64,000 bases of DNA from Quadrisphaera sp. RL12-1S (GTDB taxonomy: Bacteria; Actinomycetota; Actinomycetes; Actinomycetales; Quadrisphaeraceae): contig NZ_JACNME010000014.1 of assembly GCF_014270065.1 (NCBI RefSeq), positions 1 to 64,000 of the forward strand, given 5' to 3'. Position numbers and translations under genes: made by a program. Shown one piece after another: positions 1 through 9,426 of the stretch; position 1 is the first letter of the stretch, and every line of letters begins with the position of its first letter. The notes beneath the pieces were generated by a model that worked only from the letters and a program-made list of their open reading frames with translations, did not search any database and was not told the origin of the DNA.

Positions 1-166
1 CTGCCGGCAGGCGAGCCCGGAGGTGGCGGCCCGCTGGCAGGGCAGGTCGTGGGCCAGCCCGCGCACCCCCGCGAGCCTGCTGGCCTCCACGCCGGTGGGC
101 TCCTTCGGCGGCGTGGACACCCCGGCGGTCTATGACTTCCTGGACTCGCACGCCCTTCGAGCTTGA
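1..166 (+). CDS. C-terminal end of an unrecognised protein, cut by window edge
   Basis: An open plus-strand frame with codons starting at base 2 runs from the window edge to a TGA at 164-166, giving about 54 residues that end in GGVDTPAVYDFLDSHALRA. No start is visible. The stop lies 28 bases from the convergent stop of the glutamate dehydrogenase gene, a normal spacing for a real gene end. I do not recognise the family. It could be non-coding, since long open frames are common by chance in this GC-rich DNA. Confidence 0.35.
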   Translation, partial: CRQASPEVAARWQGRSWASPRTPASLLASTPVGSFGGVDTPAVYDFLDSHALRA

Positions 167-194
167 ACCGCCTGCGGCGGCCTGCTGTCACCGC

Positions 195-1505
<1,311 letters not shown>

Positions 1506-1640
1506 AGTCCCTCCACCTGCAGCCAGGTCGAGAAGGAGGGCCGCACCTGCGTTGCAGAGTCAGGGCCGCCAGCGGAGCGGACGAGCATGATGAATCTCCT
1601 GGGCGCTTCAGTGCCGGGTCGGCGGTTGGGCAGGGGCGTG

Positions 1641-2441
1641 TCAGCGGTGGTCGACGTCAGCGGAGGACAGGCGCTGCGCCAGGTAGATGGGGATGACCGA
1701 CACGATGACCATCACCACGGCGATGACAGCGACCACCGGTGCCTGGTTGGGGCGGAACATGTTGTTCAGGATGAAGATCGGGAGGGTGGTCACCCCTGAC
1801 CCGGCAGTGAACGTCGTCACGATGATCTCGTCGAAGCTCAGGGCGAAGGCGAGCAGGCCGCCGGCCAGCAGGGCCGAGCGCAGCTGGGGAAAGGTGACCA
1901 GCCGGAAGGTCGTCCAGATCCCAGCGCCCAGGTCCGAGGAGGCCTCCTCAAGACGCGTTCCCGTGCGGCGGAGCCGGGCCACTGCGTTGTTGAAGACCGT
2001 GACGATGCAGAAGGTTGCGTGGGCGACCACGAGCGTCCAGATGGAGAGCGGGACGCCGAGGATGGTTCGGAAGAAGTTGTTCAACGCGATGCCCGTGACG
2101 ATGCCGGGCAAGGCGATGGGGAGGATGACCAGCAGGTTGACTGTCTGCCGCCCGAAGAAGTCGAAGCGCTGCAGCGCGATGGCCACCAATGTGCCCAGCA
2201 CCAGGGCCATCGCGGTGGCCAGCAGGGCGATCCCCACGCTGGTCGCCACTGCCGCGCGCGCGCCTTCGCTGTTGGCTGCGCGCTCCCACCACTGCGTCGT
2301 CAGCCCGGGTGGGGGCCAGGACAGGGACAGCGAGGTGGAGAAGGAGTTGATGAAGACCACGAGGAGTGGGAGGTAGATGACCAACAGGGTCAGAGTGCTG
2401 ACCGTCGCCAGGGCTGCCTGTGCCGTTCGTCCGATGCGCAT
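1641..2441 (-). CDS. ABC transporter permease, spermidine/putrescine type (PotC-like)
   Basis: A 266-residue membrane permease of the binding-protein-dependent transport family. It starts with a hydrophobic helix (about residues 10-35) and has about six membrane spans. The EAA-loop region reads EEASSDLGAGIWTTFRLVTFP (about residues 165-185), the contact site for the ATPase. Length and layout match PotC and YdcV-type permeases. It is separated by 13 bases from the preceding permease gene, and the two would form the heterodimeric channel. The substrate is inferred to be a polyamine or similar cation from the PotD-like binding protein and the catabolic neighbours. Confidence 0.87.
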   Translation of the reverse strand: MRIGRTAQAALATVSTLTLLVIYLPLLVVFINSFSTSLSLSWPPPGLTTQWWERAANSEGARAAVATSVGIALLATAMALVLGTLVAIALQRFDFFGRQTVNLLVILPIALPGIVTGIALNNFFRTILGVPLSIWTLVVAHATFCIVTVFNNAVARLRRTGTRLEEASSDLGAGIWTTFRLVTFPQLRSALLAGGLLAFALSFDEIIVTTFTAGSGVTTLPIFILNNMFRPNQAPVVAVIAVVMVIVSVIPIYLAQRLSSADVDHR

Positions 2442-2454
2442 CTCAGCTCCCGGC

Positions 2455-3342
2455 TCAGAGGTTGTCCAGCGCGCCTGTGCGGCGCACCAGGGCGAGGTAA
2501 CCGAAGATGATCACGATCGGCACCAGAGCGATCGCTGCGGCGAGCGGGAGGTTGTTGGCCGCACCGACGTTGGTGTAAACGAGGTTCCCGAGCACCTGAC
2601 TGGTGCCGCCCACGATGGTGACCGTGATGTAGTCGCCCAGCGACAGCGAGAAGCTGAAGATCGTTCCCGCGATGATGGCCGGCGTGGTCAGGGGCAGGAC
2701 GACGCTGCCCAAGGTGCGCCACGTCGAGGCCCCGAGGTCGGAGGAGGCCTCGATGAGGCTGTCCGGGACCTTCTCCAGGCCAGCGTAGATCGGCAGGATG
2801 ACGTAGGGCAGCCAGAGGTAGCTGAGTGTGATGATTGCTGCGGTCAGGCCGTACCCGGGGCCCTGCAGGCCCGTCGGTGCCAGCACCCAGTTGAGGAGTC
2901 CCTGCTCGGACAGCAGAGACCGCCAGGCGTAGGCCTTGACGAGGTAGCTGGCCCACAGAGGCATGAGGGTCGCGATGACCAGCAGGCGGCGGGCTCGTGG
3001 TGAGGCGACCTTGGCCATGTAGAAGGCGATGGGCAGAGCGATGAGGACGTCGACCACGGTGACCACAACGGCGACACCGACGGTCCGAAGGGTGACCGTC
3101 TGGTAGAGCGATCCCGTCACCACGGTCCGGATGTTGTCGAGAGTCCACGAGGGGCTGATCTGTCCGGTGTATCCGTCAACCCTCCACAGGGCGGTCACCA
3201 GCAGCAGGGCCAGCGCGACGACGTAGACGACCACGAGCCAGGTCAGTGGAGCGATGAGCACCAGGGCGAGGCGGGCTCTGGAGTGGGTGGCGAGGAAGGA
3301 GGAGGTTCGTCGGCCCAGACCGGGCGAGAGCAGCGCGTTCAT
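2455..3342 (-). CDS. ABC transporter permease, spermidine/putrescine type (PotB-like)
   Basis: A 295-residue permease with an N-terminal cytoplasmic stretch, a first membrane helix at about residues 28-50, and five further predicted helices. The EAA-loop region is IEASSDLGASTWRTLGSVVLP (about residues 195-215), which docks on the ATPase. It pairs with the PotC-like permease 13 bases downstream. The preceding gene, the substrate-binding lipoprotein, ends 72 bases upstream in the same orientation. The PotB/PotC pair plus PotA and PotD homologues in one operon supports a polyamine-family importer. Confidence 0.87.
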   Translation of the reverse strand: MNALLSPGLGRRTSSFLATHSRARLALVLIAPLTWLVVVYVVALALLLVTALWRVDGYTGQISPSWTLDNIRTVVTGSLYQTVTLRTVGVAVVVTVVDVLIALPIAFYMAKVASPRARRLLVIATLMPLWASYLVKAYAWRSLLSEQGLLNWVLAPTGLQGPGYGLTAAIITLSYLWLPYVILPIYAGLEKVPDSLIEASSDLGASTWRTLGSVVLPLTTPAIIAGTIFSFSLSLGDYITVTIVGGTSQVLGNLVYTNVGAANNLPLAAAIALVPIVIIFGYLALVRRTGALDNL

Positions 3343-3414
3343 GACGTCCTTCGGTGGTGCGGTACGGGGGCTTGGGCTGCGGGTGGGGCCCTGGTCCCCA
3401 CCCGCAGCTGCACC

Positions 3415-4596
3415 TCAGCCCTTGATCTCCTGCCAGGCGGCCGTCCAGCGGGTGTAGTCGGTGCATGTGACGTCAGTGCGGCCGTCCAGGCACGCGGCGA
3501 CCGGCGTCGTCCAGTAGTGGATCTTCGAGGCGTAGTCGGCGTCACCGGCGTGGAACGCCTCGCAGTCGTCGCGGTAGTTGCACGCTGCCTCGCTCGAAGG
3601 AGCCTCACCGAAGTAGGCAGTCGCCTTTCCGTTCGTCTCCGGGCTCGAGATCCAGTCGAGCCAGGCGTAGGCGCAGTTCGGGCTCTTGGCCTTCGAGGCG
3701 ATCATCCAGGTGTCTGACCACCCAGTCGTCCCCTCCTCGGGGAGGACTACGGCGGTCTTGGCCCCTTCTGCGGCGAGGGAGTTCTGGATGACCTGCCAGC
3801 TGGTGCCCACGACCGAGTCGCCGCTGGTGAAGGACTGGATCTGCTTGAGGTAGTCCGACCAGTACTCCCCCACGTTGACCCGCTGCGCCTTGAGCAGGCC
3901 CACCGCAGCTGCGAGCTGGGTCTCGTCCAGGGCGTACGGATCCTTGATGCCCAACTCGGGCTTGTGAGTCATCAGGTACAGGGCCGCGTCAGCGATGTAG
4001 ATGGGCGAGTCGTAGGCGGTGACCTTGCCGGCGTACTGGGAGGCGTCGTCGAAGACGGCGCTCCAGGAGGTGGGGGCTGGCTGCACGACGTCGGTGTTGT
4101 ACATGAGGAGATTGGCCCCGTAGCCGTGCGGGACGCCGTAAGACCTGCCGTCCACGGAGTTCCAGGCGCGGTTTTTCAGGAAGTCGTAGATGCCGGCGTA
4201 GCTGGGGATGAGATCGGTGTTGACGGGGGCGACGTCGCCTCCGGCGATCAGGCGCAGGGTCGCGTCCCCGGAAGCCGCCACCACGTCGTAGTCCCCGGTC
4301 TTCATGAGGTTGACCGCCTCATCCGAGGTCCCGTAGACCTTGGAGGTCACCGCGCAGCCGGTCTTCGCTTCGAAGCCTGAGACCCAGTCGACGCTCGGGT
4401 CGTTGCTGCCGTCCTCGACGTACCCGGGCCAGGCCAAGATCGAGACGCTGCCCTCGTTGTCTCCGAGGCTCGTCTGCTCAGCGGTCGGCGACGGCCCCGA
4501 GACCGCCGTGGTGCCGCATCCAGTCAGGGCGGCTGCCGCCAGCAGGGCCACGGCCGCCGAAGCAGTGGTGCGCTTCACCTTGGTGGTGCGGAGCAT
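3415..4596 (-). CDS. Polyamine-type ABC transporter substrate-binding lipoprotein (PotD-like)
   Basis: A 393-residue secreted solute-binding protein. The N-terminus is a lipoprotein signal (basic n-region, about 17 hydrophobic residues, lipobox LTGC with Cys about 27), so it should be tethered to the outer membrane face. The mature part begins with ILAWPGYVEDG and contains GVPHGYGANLLMYN, the arrangement seen in PotD/PotF family proteins. The gene is between the ATPase gene (92 bases upstream) and the permeases. Its ligand could be putrescine, cadaverine, spermidine or a related amine. The dehydrogenase and CoA-pathway neighbours make a diamine attractive, but this is inference. Confidence 0.88.
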   Translation of the reverse strand: MLRTTKVKRTTASAAVALLAAAALTGCGTTAVSGPSPTAEQTSLGDNEGSVSILAWPGYVEDGSNDPSVDWVSGFEAKTGCAVTSKVYGTSDEAVNLMKTGDYDVVAASGDATLRLIAGGDVAPVNTDLIPSYAGIYDFLKNRAWNSVDGRSYGVPHGYGANLLMYNTDVVQPAPTSWSAVFDDASQYAGKVTAYDSPIYIADAALYLMTHKPELGIKDPYALDETQLAAAVGLLKAQRVNVGEYWSDYLKQIQSFTSGDSVVGTSWQVIQNSLAAEGAKTAVVLPEEGTTGWSDTWMIASKAKSPNCAYAWLDWISSPETNGKATAYFGEAPSSEAACNYRDDCEAFHAGDADYASKIHYWTTPVAACLDGRTDVTCTDYTRWTAAWQEIKG

Positions 4597-4688
4597 GGTG
4601 GTCCTCTCGATCGTCTGGGGTGGGGAACCATCAGGCCCGGACCGGTGTCAATGCGGTCCCGGGCCGGGTCGGACGTGACAGTTGGAGC

Positions 4689-5717
4689 TCAGGCGACGCT
4701 CGACGACAGGACGACGACGTCCTCCTCGTGCCACATCACGTGGACGCGCTTGCCCCGCAGGTGCTCACCACCCATGTCGCGGTCGTTGCGCTGGAGCACC
4801 GTGACGCGCGGGCCTGCGTCGAGCTCGACGACGCAGCGCACGGCGCTGCCTACGTAGATCGTCTCCAGGACCGTCCCGGCCGCGCTGTGACCGGCGGAGG
4901 CCTGCGGAACCGCGGCGACCTGCAGTCGTTCAGGCCGGATGGAGAACTCGCCCTGCCGACCGAGGACCTTCTGGGCGTGGTCGGCCGCGAAGACGTTGGA
5001 GGTCCCCACGAAGTCGGCGACGAAGCGGGAGGCGGGGTTCTCGTACAGCTCGCGTGGCGTCCCGAGCTGCTCGATGCGGCCCTCGTTGAAGACTGCGACA
5101 CGGTCGGACAGGCTCAGGGCTTCTTCTTGGTCGTGGGTGACGAACAAGAAGGTGATGCCGAGGTCGCGCTGGACCTGCTTCAGCTCGACCTGCATCTGCT
5201 CACGAAGCTTCAGGTCCAGGGCTCCCAGAGGCTCGTCCAGGAGCAGCACCTTGGGCTCGACGACACTGGCGCGCGCCAGGGCGATGCGCTGCCTCTGACC
5301 CCCGGACAGCTGGGCGGGCTTGCGCTGCGCCGTGTGGGCGAGTCGCACCGCCTCCAGCGCCTGCATCGCCATCTCGCGTCGCCGCGCCGCCTTGATGCCG
5401 CGCACCCGCAGCCCGTAGGCGACGTTGTCGAGCACTGACATGTGGGGGAACAGCGCGTAGTCCTGGAAGACCGTGGAGACATCGCGCTGGAACGCGGGCC
5501 TTGACGTGACGTCATCACCGAAGAGCTCGATCGAGCCCGAGGTGGGCTGCTCGAAGCCCGCGACGAGCCGGAGCATGGTGGTCTTGCCTGAACCCGACGG
5601 GCCGAGCATGGAGAAGAACTCGCCGGACTGGACGTCCAGGTCGACGGCGTCGACGGCCGTCACGCCGGCGAACCTCTTGGTGATCCCGGTCAGGCGGATT
5701 GCTGGGGTGCTGCTCAT
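4689..5717 (-). CDS. Polyamine ABC transporter ATP-binding protein (PotA-like)
   Basis: A 342-residue importer ATPase. Walker A is GPSGSGKTT (about 39-47), the Q-loop is FQDYALF (about 84-90), the signature is LSGGQRQR (about 137-144), and Walker B is LLLDEP (about 158-163). A C-terminal TOBE-like domain follows, with FSIRPERLQV. It is the first gene of the minus-strand operon potA-lipoprotein-permease-permease-gdh. Its start (ATG at 5717) faces the GntR-type regulator gene across a 141-base divergent region. That region holds a perfect ATATGG-AA-CCATAT dyad 32 bases upstream of the start codon, so repression by the neighbouring regulator is likely. Confidence 0.92.
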   Translation of the reverse strand: MSSTPAIRLTGITKRFAGVTAVDAVDLDVQSGEFFSMLGPSGSGKTTMLRLVAGFEQPTSGSIELFGDDVTSRPAFQRDVSTVFQDYALFPHMSVLDNVAYGLRVRGIKAARRREMAMQALEAVRLAHTAQRKPAQLSGGQRQRIALARASVVEPKVLLLDEPLGALDLKLREQMQVELKQVQRDLGITFLFVTHDQEEALSLSDRVAVFNEGRIEQLGTPRELYENPASRFVADFVGTSNVFAADHAQKVLGRQGEFSIRPERLQVAAVPQASAGHSAAGTVLETIYVGSAVRCVVELDAGPRVTVLQRNDRDMGGEHLRGKRVHVMWHEEDVVVLSSSVA

Positions 5718-5748
5718 GCGGTTCCCTTCGACTCCATCGTCTTAAAAC

Positions 5749-5762
5749 ATATGGAACCATAT
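5749..5762. promoter_or_regulatory. Palindromic operator candidate in potA/gntR divergent region
   Basis: A perfect dyad ATATGG-AA-CCATAT with 6-bp arms in the divergent intergenic region. It is AT-rich in otherwise GC-rich DNA. A near-copy (ATATAG-AG-CCATAT) sits upstream of the APC permease gene, and a half-site sits before the chemoreceptor. FadR/GntR-family repressors bind short dyads of this kind, and the divergent gene encodes one. Assignment to that regulator is inference. Confidence 0.6.
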
Positions 5763-5790
5763 TTCAGACGAGGGCGGCAAGAGTTACAAT
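5762..5790 (+). promoter_or_regulatory. Candidate promoter of the GntR-family gene
   Basis: A -10-like TACAAT at 5785-5790 is preceded at 17 bases by TTTCAG at 5762-5767, a weak -35. The -35 touches the right arm of the dyad at 5749-5762, so a bound repressor would block it, consistent with autoregulation. The leader to the ATG at 5859 would be about 60 bases. Confidence 0.4.
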
Positions 5791-5858
5791 CGCGTGACGC
5801 CGCCAGTTGCGGCGCCCTCCGGCCTCCCCGACCGAACAGCACCACCTCCAGGAGACGC

Positions 5859-6632
5859 ATGACGCGCCAAGCCAGGCACATCGACGCGGCGCTGTCCGTG
5901 GTCTTCGCGCCACTGGACGACGGTGCACGTGCTGGGCTTGTGGAACGGCGCCTGACCGACGCGATCGTCAGCGGTGTGCTGAGGGACGGGGAACGCCTGC
6001 CCAGCGAGGCCACGATGGCCCGCCAGCTGGGGGTCGCGCTGGTGACAGCACGTGAGGCGCTCGAGGCGGTGCGCGAGCGCGGCCTGGTGCAGACCCGCCG
6101 CGGACGAGAGGGCGGGAGCTACGTCACCTGCGACGCCGCAGCCGCTGACCAGTGGGCTCGGCGCAGGCTGCGCGACAGCAGCCGCATCGAGCTGCGGGAC
6201 ATCGCCTTGCACGTCAGCGCGATTCTGGGGATGGCCGCAGAGGTCGCTACCGACCGCGCCACCGGGGATGACATCGACGTCCTGATGAGCATTCACGAGA
6301 CCGCAGACCTCAGCACCGCCGGGAGCGCACGTCGGGCCGTGGGGTGGTTCCAGCTCGAGCTCGCCGCTGTGAGCCAGTCACCACGTCTGGTGCGCGAGGA
6401 GATGCGCTTGCAGAGCGAGGCGGCACCCCTGCTCTGGATGTGCCTGCGCGAGCACGAGCACCGGGTGCGAAGCGCTGCCAGCCGCGAGGACGTCCTGGCG
6501 GCGCTGCGGCGCGGCGCGCCACAGGCAGCCAGGGCTGCGGTGGCCTCCTTCGTGCAGGGCTGCCTGGACTGGCTGGTCGTCGAGCGGATGCGACTGGTCG
6601 AGCTGGACACAGCTCGGGAGGAGGCGTCATGA
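5859..6632 (+). CDS. GntR/FadR-family transcriptional regulator
   Basis: A 257-residue regulator. The N-terminal winged helix-turn-helix (about residues 25-95) contains RLPSEATMARQLGVALVTAR, with a wing rich in Arg and Gly. The C-terminal part is helical and fits an FCD ligand-binding domain (about 110-245). I chose ATG 5859 because GGAG lies 5 bases upstream. An in-frame ATG at 5751 falls inside the operator and has no ribosome site. The stop overlaps the start of the next gene (ATGA), so the two proteins are translationally coupled. It is divergent from the polyamine importer operon and probably controls it and the APC permease through the ATATGG-NN-CCATAT sites. The effector is unknown, perhaps an amine or its catabolite. 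Confidence 0.85.
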   Translation: MTRQARHIDAALSVVFAPLDDGARAGLVERRLTDAIVSGVLRDGERLPSEATMARQLGVALVTAREALEAVRERGLVQTRRGREGGSYVTCDAAAADQWARRRLRDSSRIELRDIALHVSAILGMAAEVATDRATGDDIDVLMSIHETADLSTAGSARRAVGWFQLELAAVSQSPRLVREEMRLQSEAAPLLWMCLREHEHRVRSAASREDVLAALRRGAPQAARAAVASFVQGCLDWLVVERMRLVELDTAREEAS

Positions 6633-7393
6633 AGGCCCTGGTGCAGGGGCGGGCTCCCCTCGAAGCCGCACGACAGGTGGGTGGAACCCTGACTCCCCTG
6701 TTCGATCAGGTGGACGCCTGGCAGCGGCAGCTCCAGCAGCACCTCGATGAGGTCTCAGCCTCCGCCGGGGTGCTGGATGCCGAAGTGGCTGACTTCGCGC
6801 TGCCGGCCCTGAGTGAGCCGTCCGGCCTGGCCTCGGGCGTCGGTTTCGTCGGTGCCCCCGGCCTCCTCGTGGGCGAAGGCTGGCACGTGGCCTGGTGGTG
6901 GCTCGCCGGACAGGCGAAGGAACCCAGGCGCCTGTCCACGGCGACGCCGGGTGGCGACCAGCTGCGTGACTACAGCGCCATGGAGTGGTGGCGCGTTCCG
7001 TCCCGGACCGCAGCTCGCCACCTCAGCGGGCCTTACGTCGACTACGTCTGCGTGAACGACTACGTGCTGACCATCACCGCCCCGGTGCTTCGAGCAGGAA
7101 CGGTTGTCGGGGTGGTCGGTGCTGACCTGCTGGTCGATCGCCTCGAACGTCAGCTGCTGCCGCTGCTGACACCGATCTCAGCACCCTGCACCCTGGTCAA
7201 CTCCTCGGCTCGGGTCGTCACCTCCACCGACGCCCGGCGCGAGCCGGGTTCGGTGCTGCGCTCTGACGCATTGGCGGAGGCGCTGCTGCTCATGCGGCAG
7301 GACGCCAGCGCCCCCCTCGACGTGGAGTTCGAGGAGGGCGCGAGGGTGCTTTCGTGCGGTTCGAGCTCCCTCGCCCTCGTCATCGGGCGGTGA
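6629..7393 (+). CDS. Soluble Cache (PDC-like) sensor-domain protein
   Basis: A 254-residue protein with no signal peptide or membrane segment. The central part (about 60-175) is a Cache/PDC-like ligand-binding fold, ending in YVLTITAPVLRAGTVVGVVG, the strand pattern that closes extracellular Cache domains of chemoreceptors. A second small region (about 180-250) with LVNSSARVVTST resembles the distal half of a double Cache. Cache domains normally sit outside the cell, so a cytoplasmic one is unusual. The start codon overlaps the stop of the GntR-type regulator (ATGA). Together this suggests a co-sensor that binds a small amine or carboxylate and modulates the regulator, but that role is inference. 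Confidence 0.7.
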   Translation: MKALVQGRAPLEAARQVGGTLTPLFDQVDAWQRQLQQHLDEVSASAGVLDAEVADFALPALSEPSGLASGVGFVGAPGLLVGEGWHVAWWWLAGQAKEPRRLSTATPGGDQLRDYSAMEWWRVPSRTAARHLSGPYVDYVCVNDYVLTITAPVLRAGTVVGVVGADLLVDRLERQLLPLLTPISAPCTLVNSSARVVTSTDARREPGSVLRSDALAEALLLMRQDASAPLDVEFEEGARVLSCGSSSLALVIGR

Positions 7394-7461
7394 AGCTGGA
7401 GTCGACCGGTGGTGGCGCTGCCCTGGGGGAAGGCGCCACCACCACCGGCCGAGATCGTGGA

Positions 7462-8979
7462 TCAGGCGGCGTCCCGCCTGATGGCGCGCAGGCGTTCGGC
7501 GAAGTCGCGCGCATCACCCTCGGGGATGTGGTCGGAGTGGCGGTCGGGCTTGGCAACCAGGAGGTACGCCAGCCCTGAGCCCGCCACGACGGCGAGCCCG
7601 ATGGCCACGACCCAACGGTCCAGGAAGTCCGTGGTGCCAGGAGCGGGCTTGATCAGCAGCACGATGGCGAAAACGCCGTAGGCCAGGGCGACCACGTTGA
7701 CCACGAAGCCCCACCTGCCCAAGGACCACAGGCCTGCCGGACGCCAGCCCAACACGCGCTGGCGCAGCGCTGCCAGGACGACCGCCTGGAAGGAGATGTA
7801 GATCCCCAGGACGGCGAAGGCGGTGACCCGACCCAGGGAGTCCGGCCGCCAGAAGACGAACAGGCAGATGAGGATCGGCACCACGCAGACCACGAGCAGA
7901 GCGTTGGTCGGGACCGCCTTGGCCTCTGAGACATGAGACAGCCACCGGCTTGCCGGGAGCATCCGGTCGCGAGCGAAGGCGTACAGCAGTCGACTGCCCG
8001 CCGCCTGCAGGGACAGCACGCAGGAGATGAACGCCATGACCGCGACCAGGAGGAAGACCTTGGACCCGAAGCCACCCAGGGTGCTCTCCAGGATGGCCGG
8101 GATCGGGTCGGCCACCTCACCGGCGACGATGGCGCGCAGCTGGTCGGTGGGGATGGCCAACACGTACCCGGCATAGGAGACCGTCGCGGAAACACCGCCG
8201 ACCACGATCGTGAGCATCATGGCTCGGGGGATTCGCCGCGCGGGGTCGGAGACCTCTTCGGCCACGTCACCGCACGCCTCGAACCCGTAGAAGAGGAACA
8301 GGCCAGCCAGGGAGGCCGCGAGGAACGTACCTGCGTAGCCGGTCCCGCCCCCCGCGCCCATGGTGTCCCAGAAGACCGACAGCGGCTGCTCGCGGTGGAA
8401 GACCAGCAGAAACAGGCCGAGCGCGATGACGCCGATCAGCTCCGCCGCCAGTCCGATCTGAGCGATCTTCGCCAGGAACCGCGTCCCGCTGTAGTTCAGG
8501 GCGAAGGCCAGCACCAGCAGACCGACCGCTGTGGCCAGGGAGATCGTCGGGGTGACCTCCAGGCTGAAGAGAGCCGCGACGAAGCCGCCGCCGAACTCGG
8601 CCACCGCGGTGACGGTCACGATGATCGCCCACAGGTACACCCACGAGACGATCCAGGCGGCCCGCCGGTTCCACAGCCGCCTGACCCAGGGGTAGATACC
8701 GCCGGCCAAGGGGTACTGCGAGACCACCTCGCCGAACACGAGCGCGACCAGGAACTGCCCGGCGCCCACGATGAAGATCCACCAGATCGACGGCGGGCCA
8801 CCGATGGACAGGCTGTAGGCGAACAGGGAGTACACCCCGACCAGCGGGGACAGGTAGGTGAAGCCGAGCGCCATGTTGGCCCACAACCCCATGCTGCGCT
8901 GGAACTGTCCGGTGTAACCGAGTGCAGCCAGCTGAGCGTCATCGGTACTCATGTCGGGTCGTCCGTCGACCTGGCCCAC
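7462..8979 (-). CDS. APC-family amino acid/amine permease
   Basis: A 505-residue polytopic membrane protein with about twelve helices. The first helix region has SPLVGVYSLFAYSL followed by IWWIFIVGAGQFLVALVFGE. The conserved segment near helix 6 reads FLFYGFEACGDVAEEV, where transporters of the amino acid-polyamine-organocation family bind substrate. I place the start at GTG 8979, since GAGGAGGG lies 3 bases before it; ATG 8952 has no comparable ribosome site. The substrate could be an amino acid, GABA or a diamine. The gene converges on the Cache-protein gene, and its promoter region carries the second copy of the regulatory dyad. Confidence 0.88.
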   Translation of the reverse strand: MGQVDGRPDMSTDDAQLAALGYTGQFQRSMGLWANMALGFTYLSPLVGVYSLFAYSLSIGGPPSIWWIFIVGAGQFLVALVFGEVVSQYPLAGGIYPWVRRLWNRRAAWIVSWVYLWAIIVTVTAVAEFGGGFVAALFSLEVTPTISLATAVGLLVLAFALNYSGTRFLAKIAQIGLAAELIGVIALGLFLLVFHREQPLSVFWDTMGAGGGTGYAGTFLAASLAGLFLFYGFEACGDVAEEVSDPARRIPRAMMLTIVVGGVSATVSYAGYVLAIPTDQLRAIVAGEVADPIPAILESTLGGFGSKVFLLVAVMAFISCVLSLQAAGSRLLYAFARDRMLPASRWLSHVSEAKAVPTNALLVVCVVPILICLFVFWRPDSLGRVTAFAVLGIYISFQAVVLAALRQRVLGWRPAGLWSLGRWGFVVNVVALAYGVFAIVLLIKPAPGTTDFLDRWVVAIGLAVVAGSGLAYLLVAKPDRHSDHIPEGDARDFAERLRAIRRDAA

Positions 8980-9426
8980 GGGCCCTCCTCGTCGTCGCAT
9001 CGCCCGTGGAGCCAACGATCAGCACCGGGGGCAGGGGAGGAAAACATATAGAGCCATATGTCCAACCACAAGGTCCTGCCGTCGAAGACGTCGGCGCAAG
9101 ACGCCAAGCCGTCGCCGGGGAGTCGGTCACCGCGTGCGAGCGTGTCGACCCGGGCTCGGCCGGTGAGCCGACCCACGCGAACGCCGGCACCGGTGCCCGG
9201 GAAGAGCCAGTCCCCTGCACCCGCCCACCTCTCCCGATTGCACTCCGCCTCGCGGGCGACGAGGAGCGCATGAGGACGGAGCGCGCGTGGTGCGCGGTCG
9301 ATCAGCAACCAGTACCGCCCCCACGCAGGCCGCGATGCATACAGATGGATTTAGAGCATCACAAGGCGGAGAGACCTGCCGATACATATGGAAAGGCAGT
9401 CTTGAGAAGCAGGGGGAAGACCGGCC
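8980..9426. other. Divergent intergenic region of APC permease and chemoreceptor genes
   Basis: This 447-base region separates the APC permease start (minus) from the chemoreceptor start (plus). It holds the dyad at 9044-9061 and, at 9384-9393, a half-site ACATATGGAA matching the left half of the potA/gntR operator. Open frames here on both strands lack ribosome sites and known motifs, so I treat them as chance. No clear -35/-10 pair was found for the chemoreceptor gene. Confidence 0.5.
9044..9061. promoter_or_regulatory. Second copy of the ATATGG-type dyad, upstream of the APC permease
   Basis: The sequence ACATAT-AGAGCC-ATATGT is an 18-base dyad with one central mismatch. Its core ATATAG-AG-CCATAT matches the perfect dyad at 5749-5762 except at one base. 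It lies about 65 bases upstream of the permease start codon, a suitable position for an operator. Confidence 0.55.

Noticed and set aside
5751-5858. Upstream ATG for the GntR-type regulator at 5751
   Set aside because: It lies inside the operator dyad and upstream of the candidate -10, whereas ATG 5859 has a good ribosome site and normal family length.
8939-9387. Several small open frames in the APC-chemoreceptor intergenic region
   Set aside because: No ribosome sites, no similarity, and they overlap the regulatory dyad.
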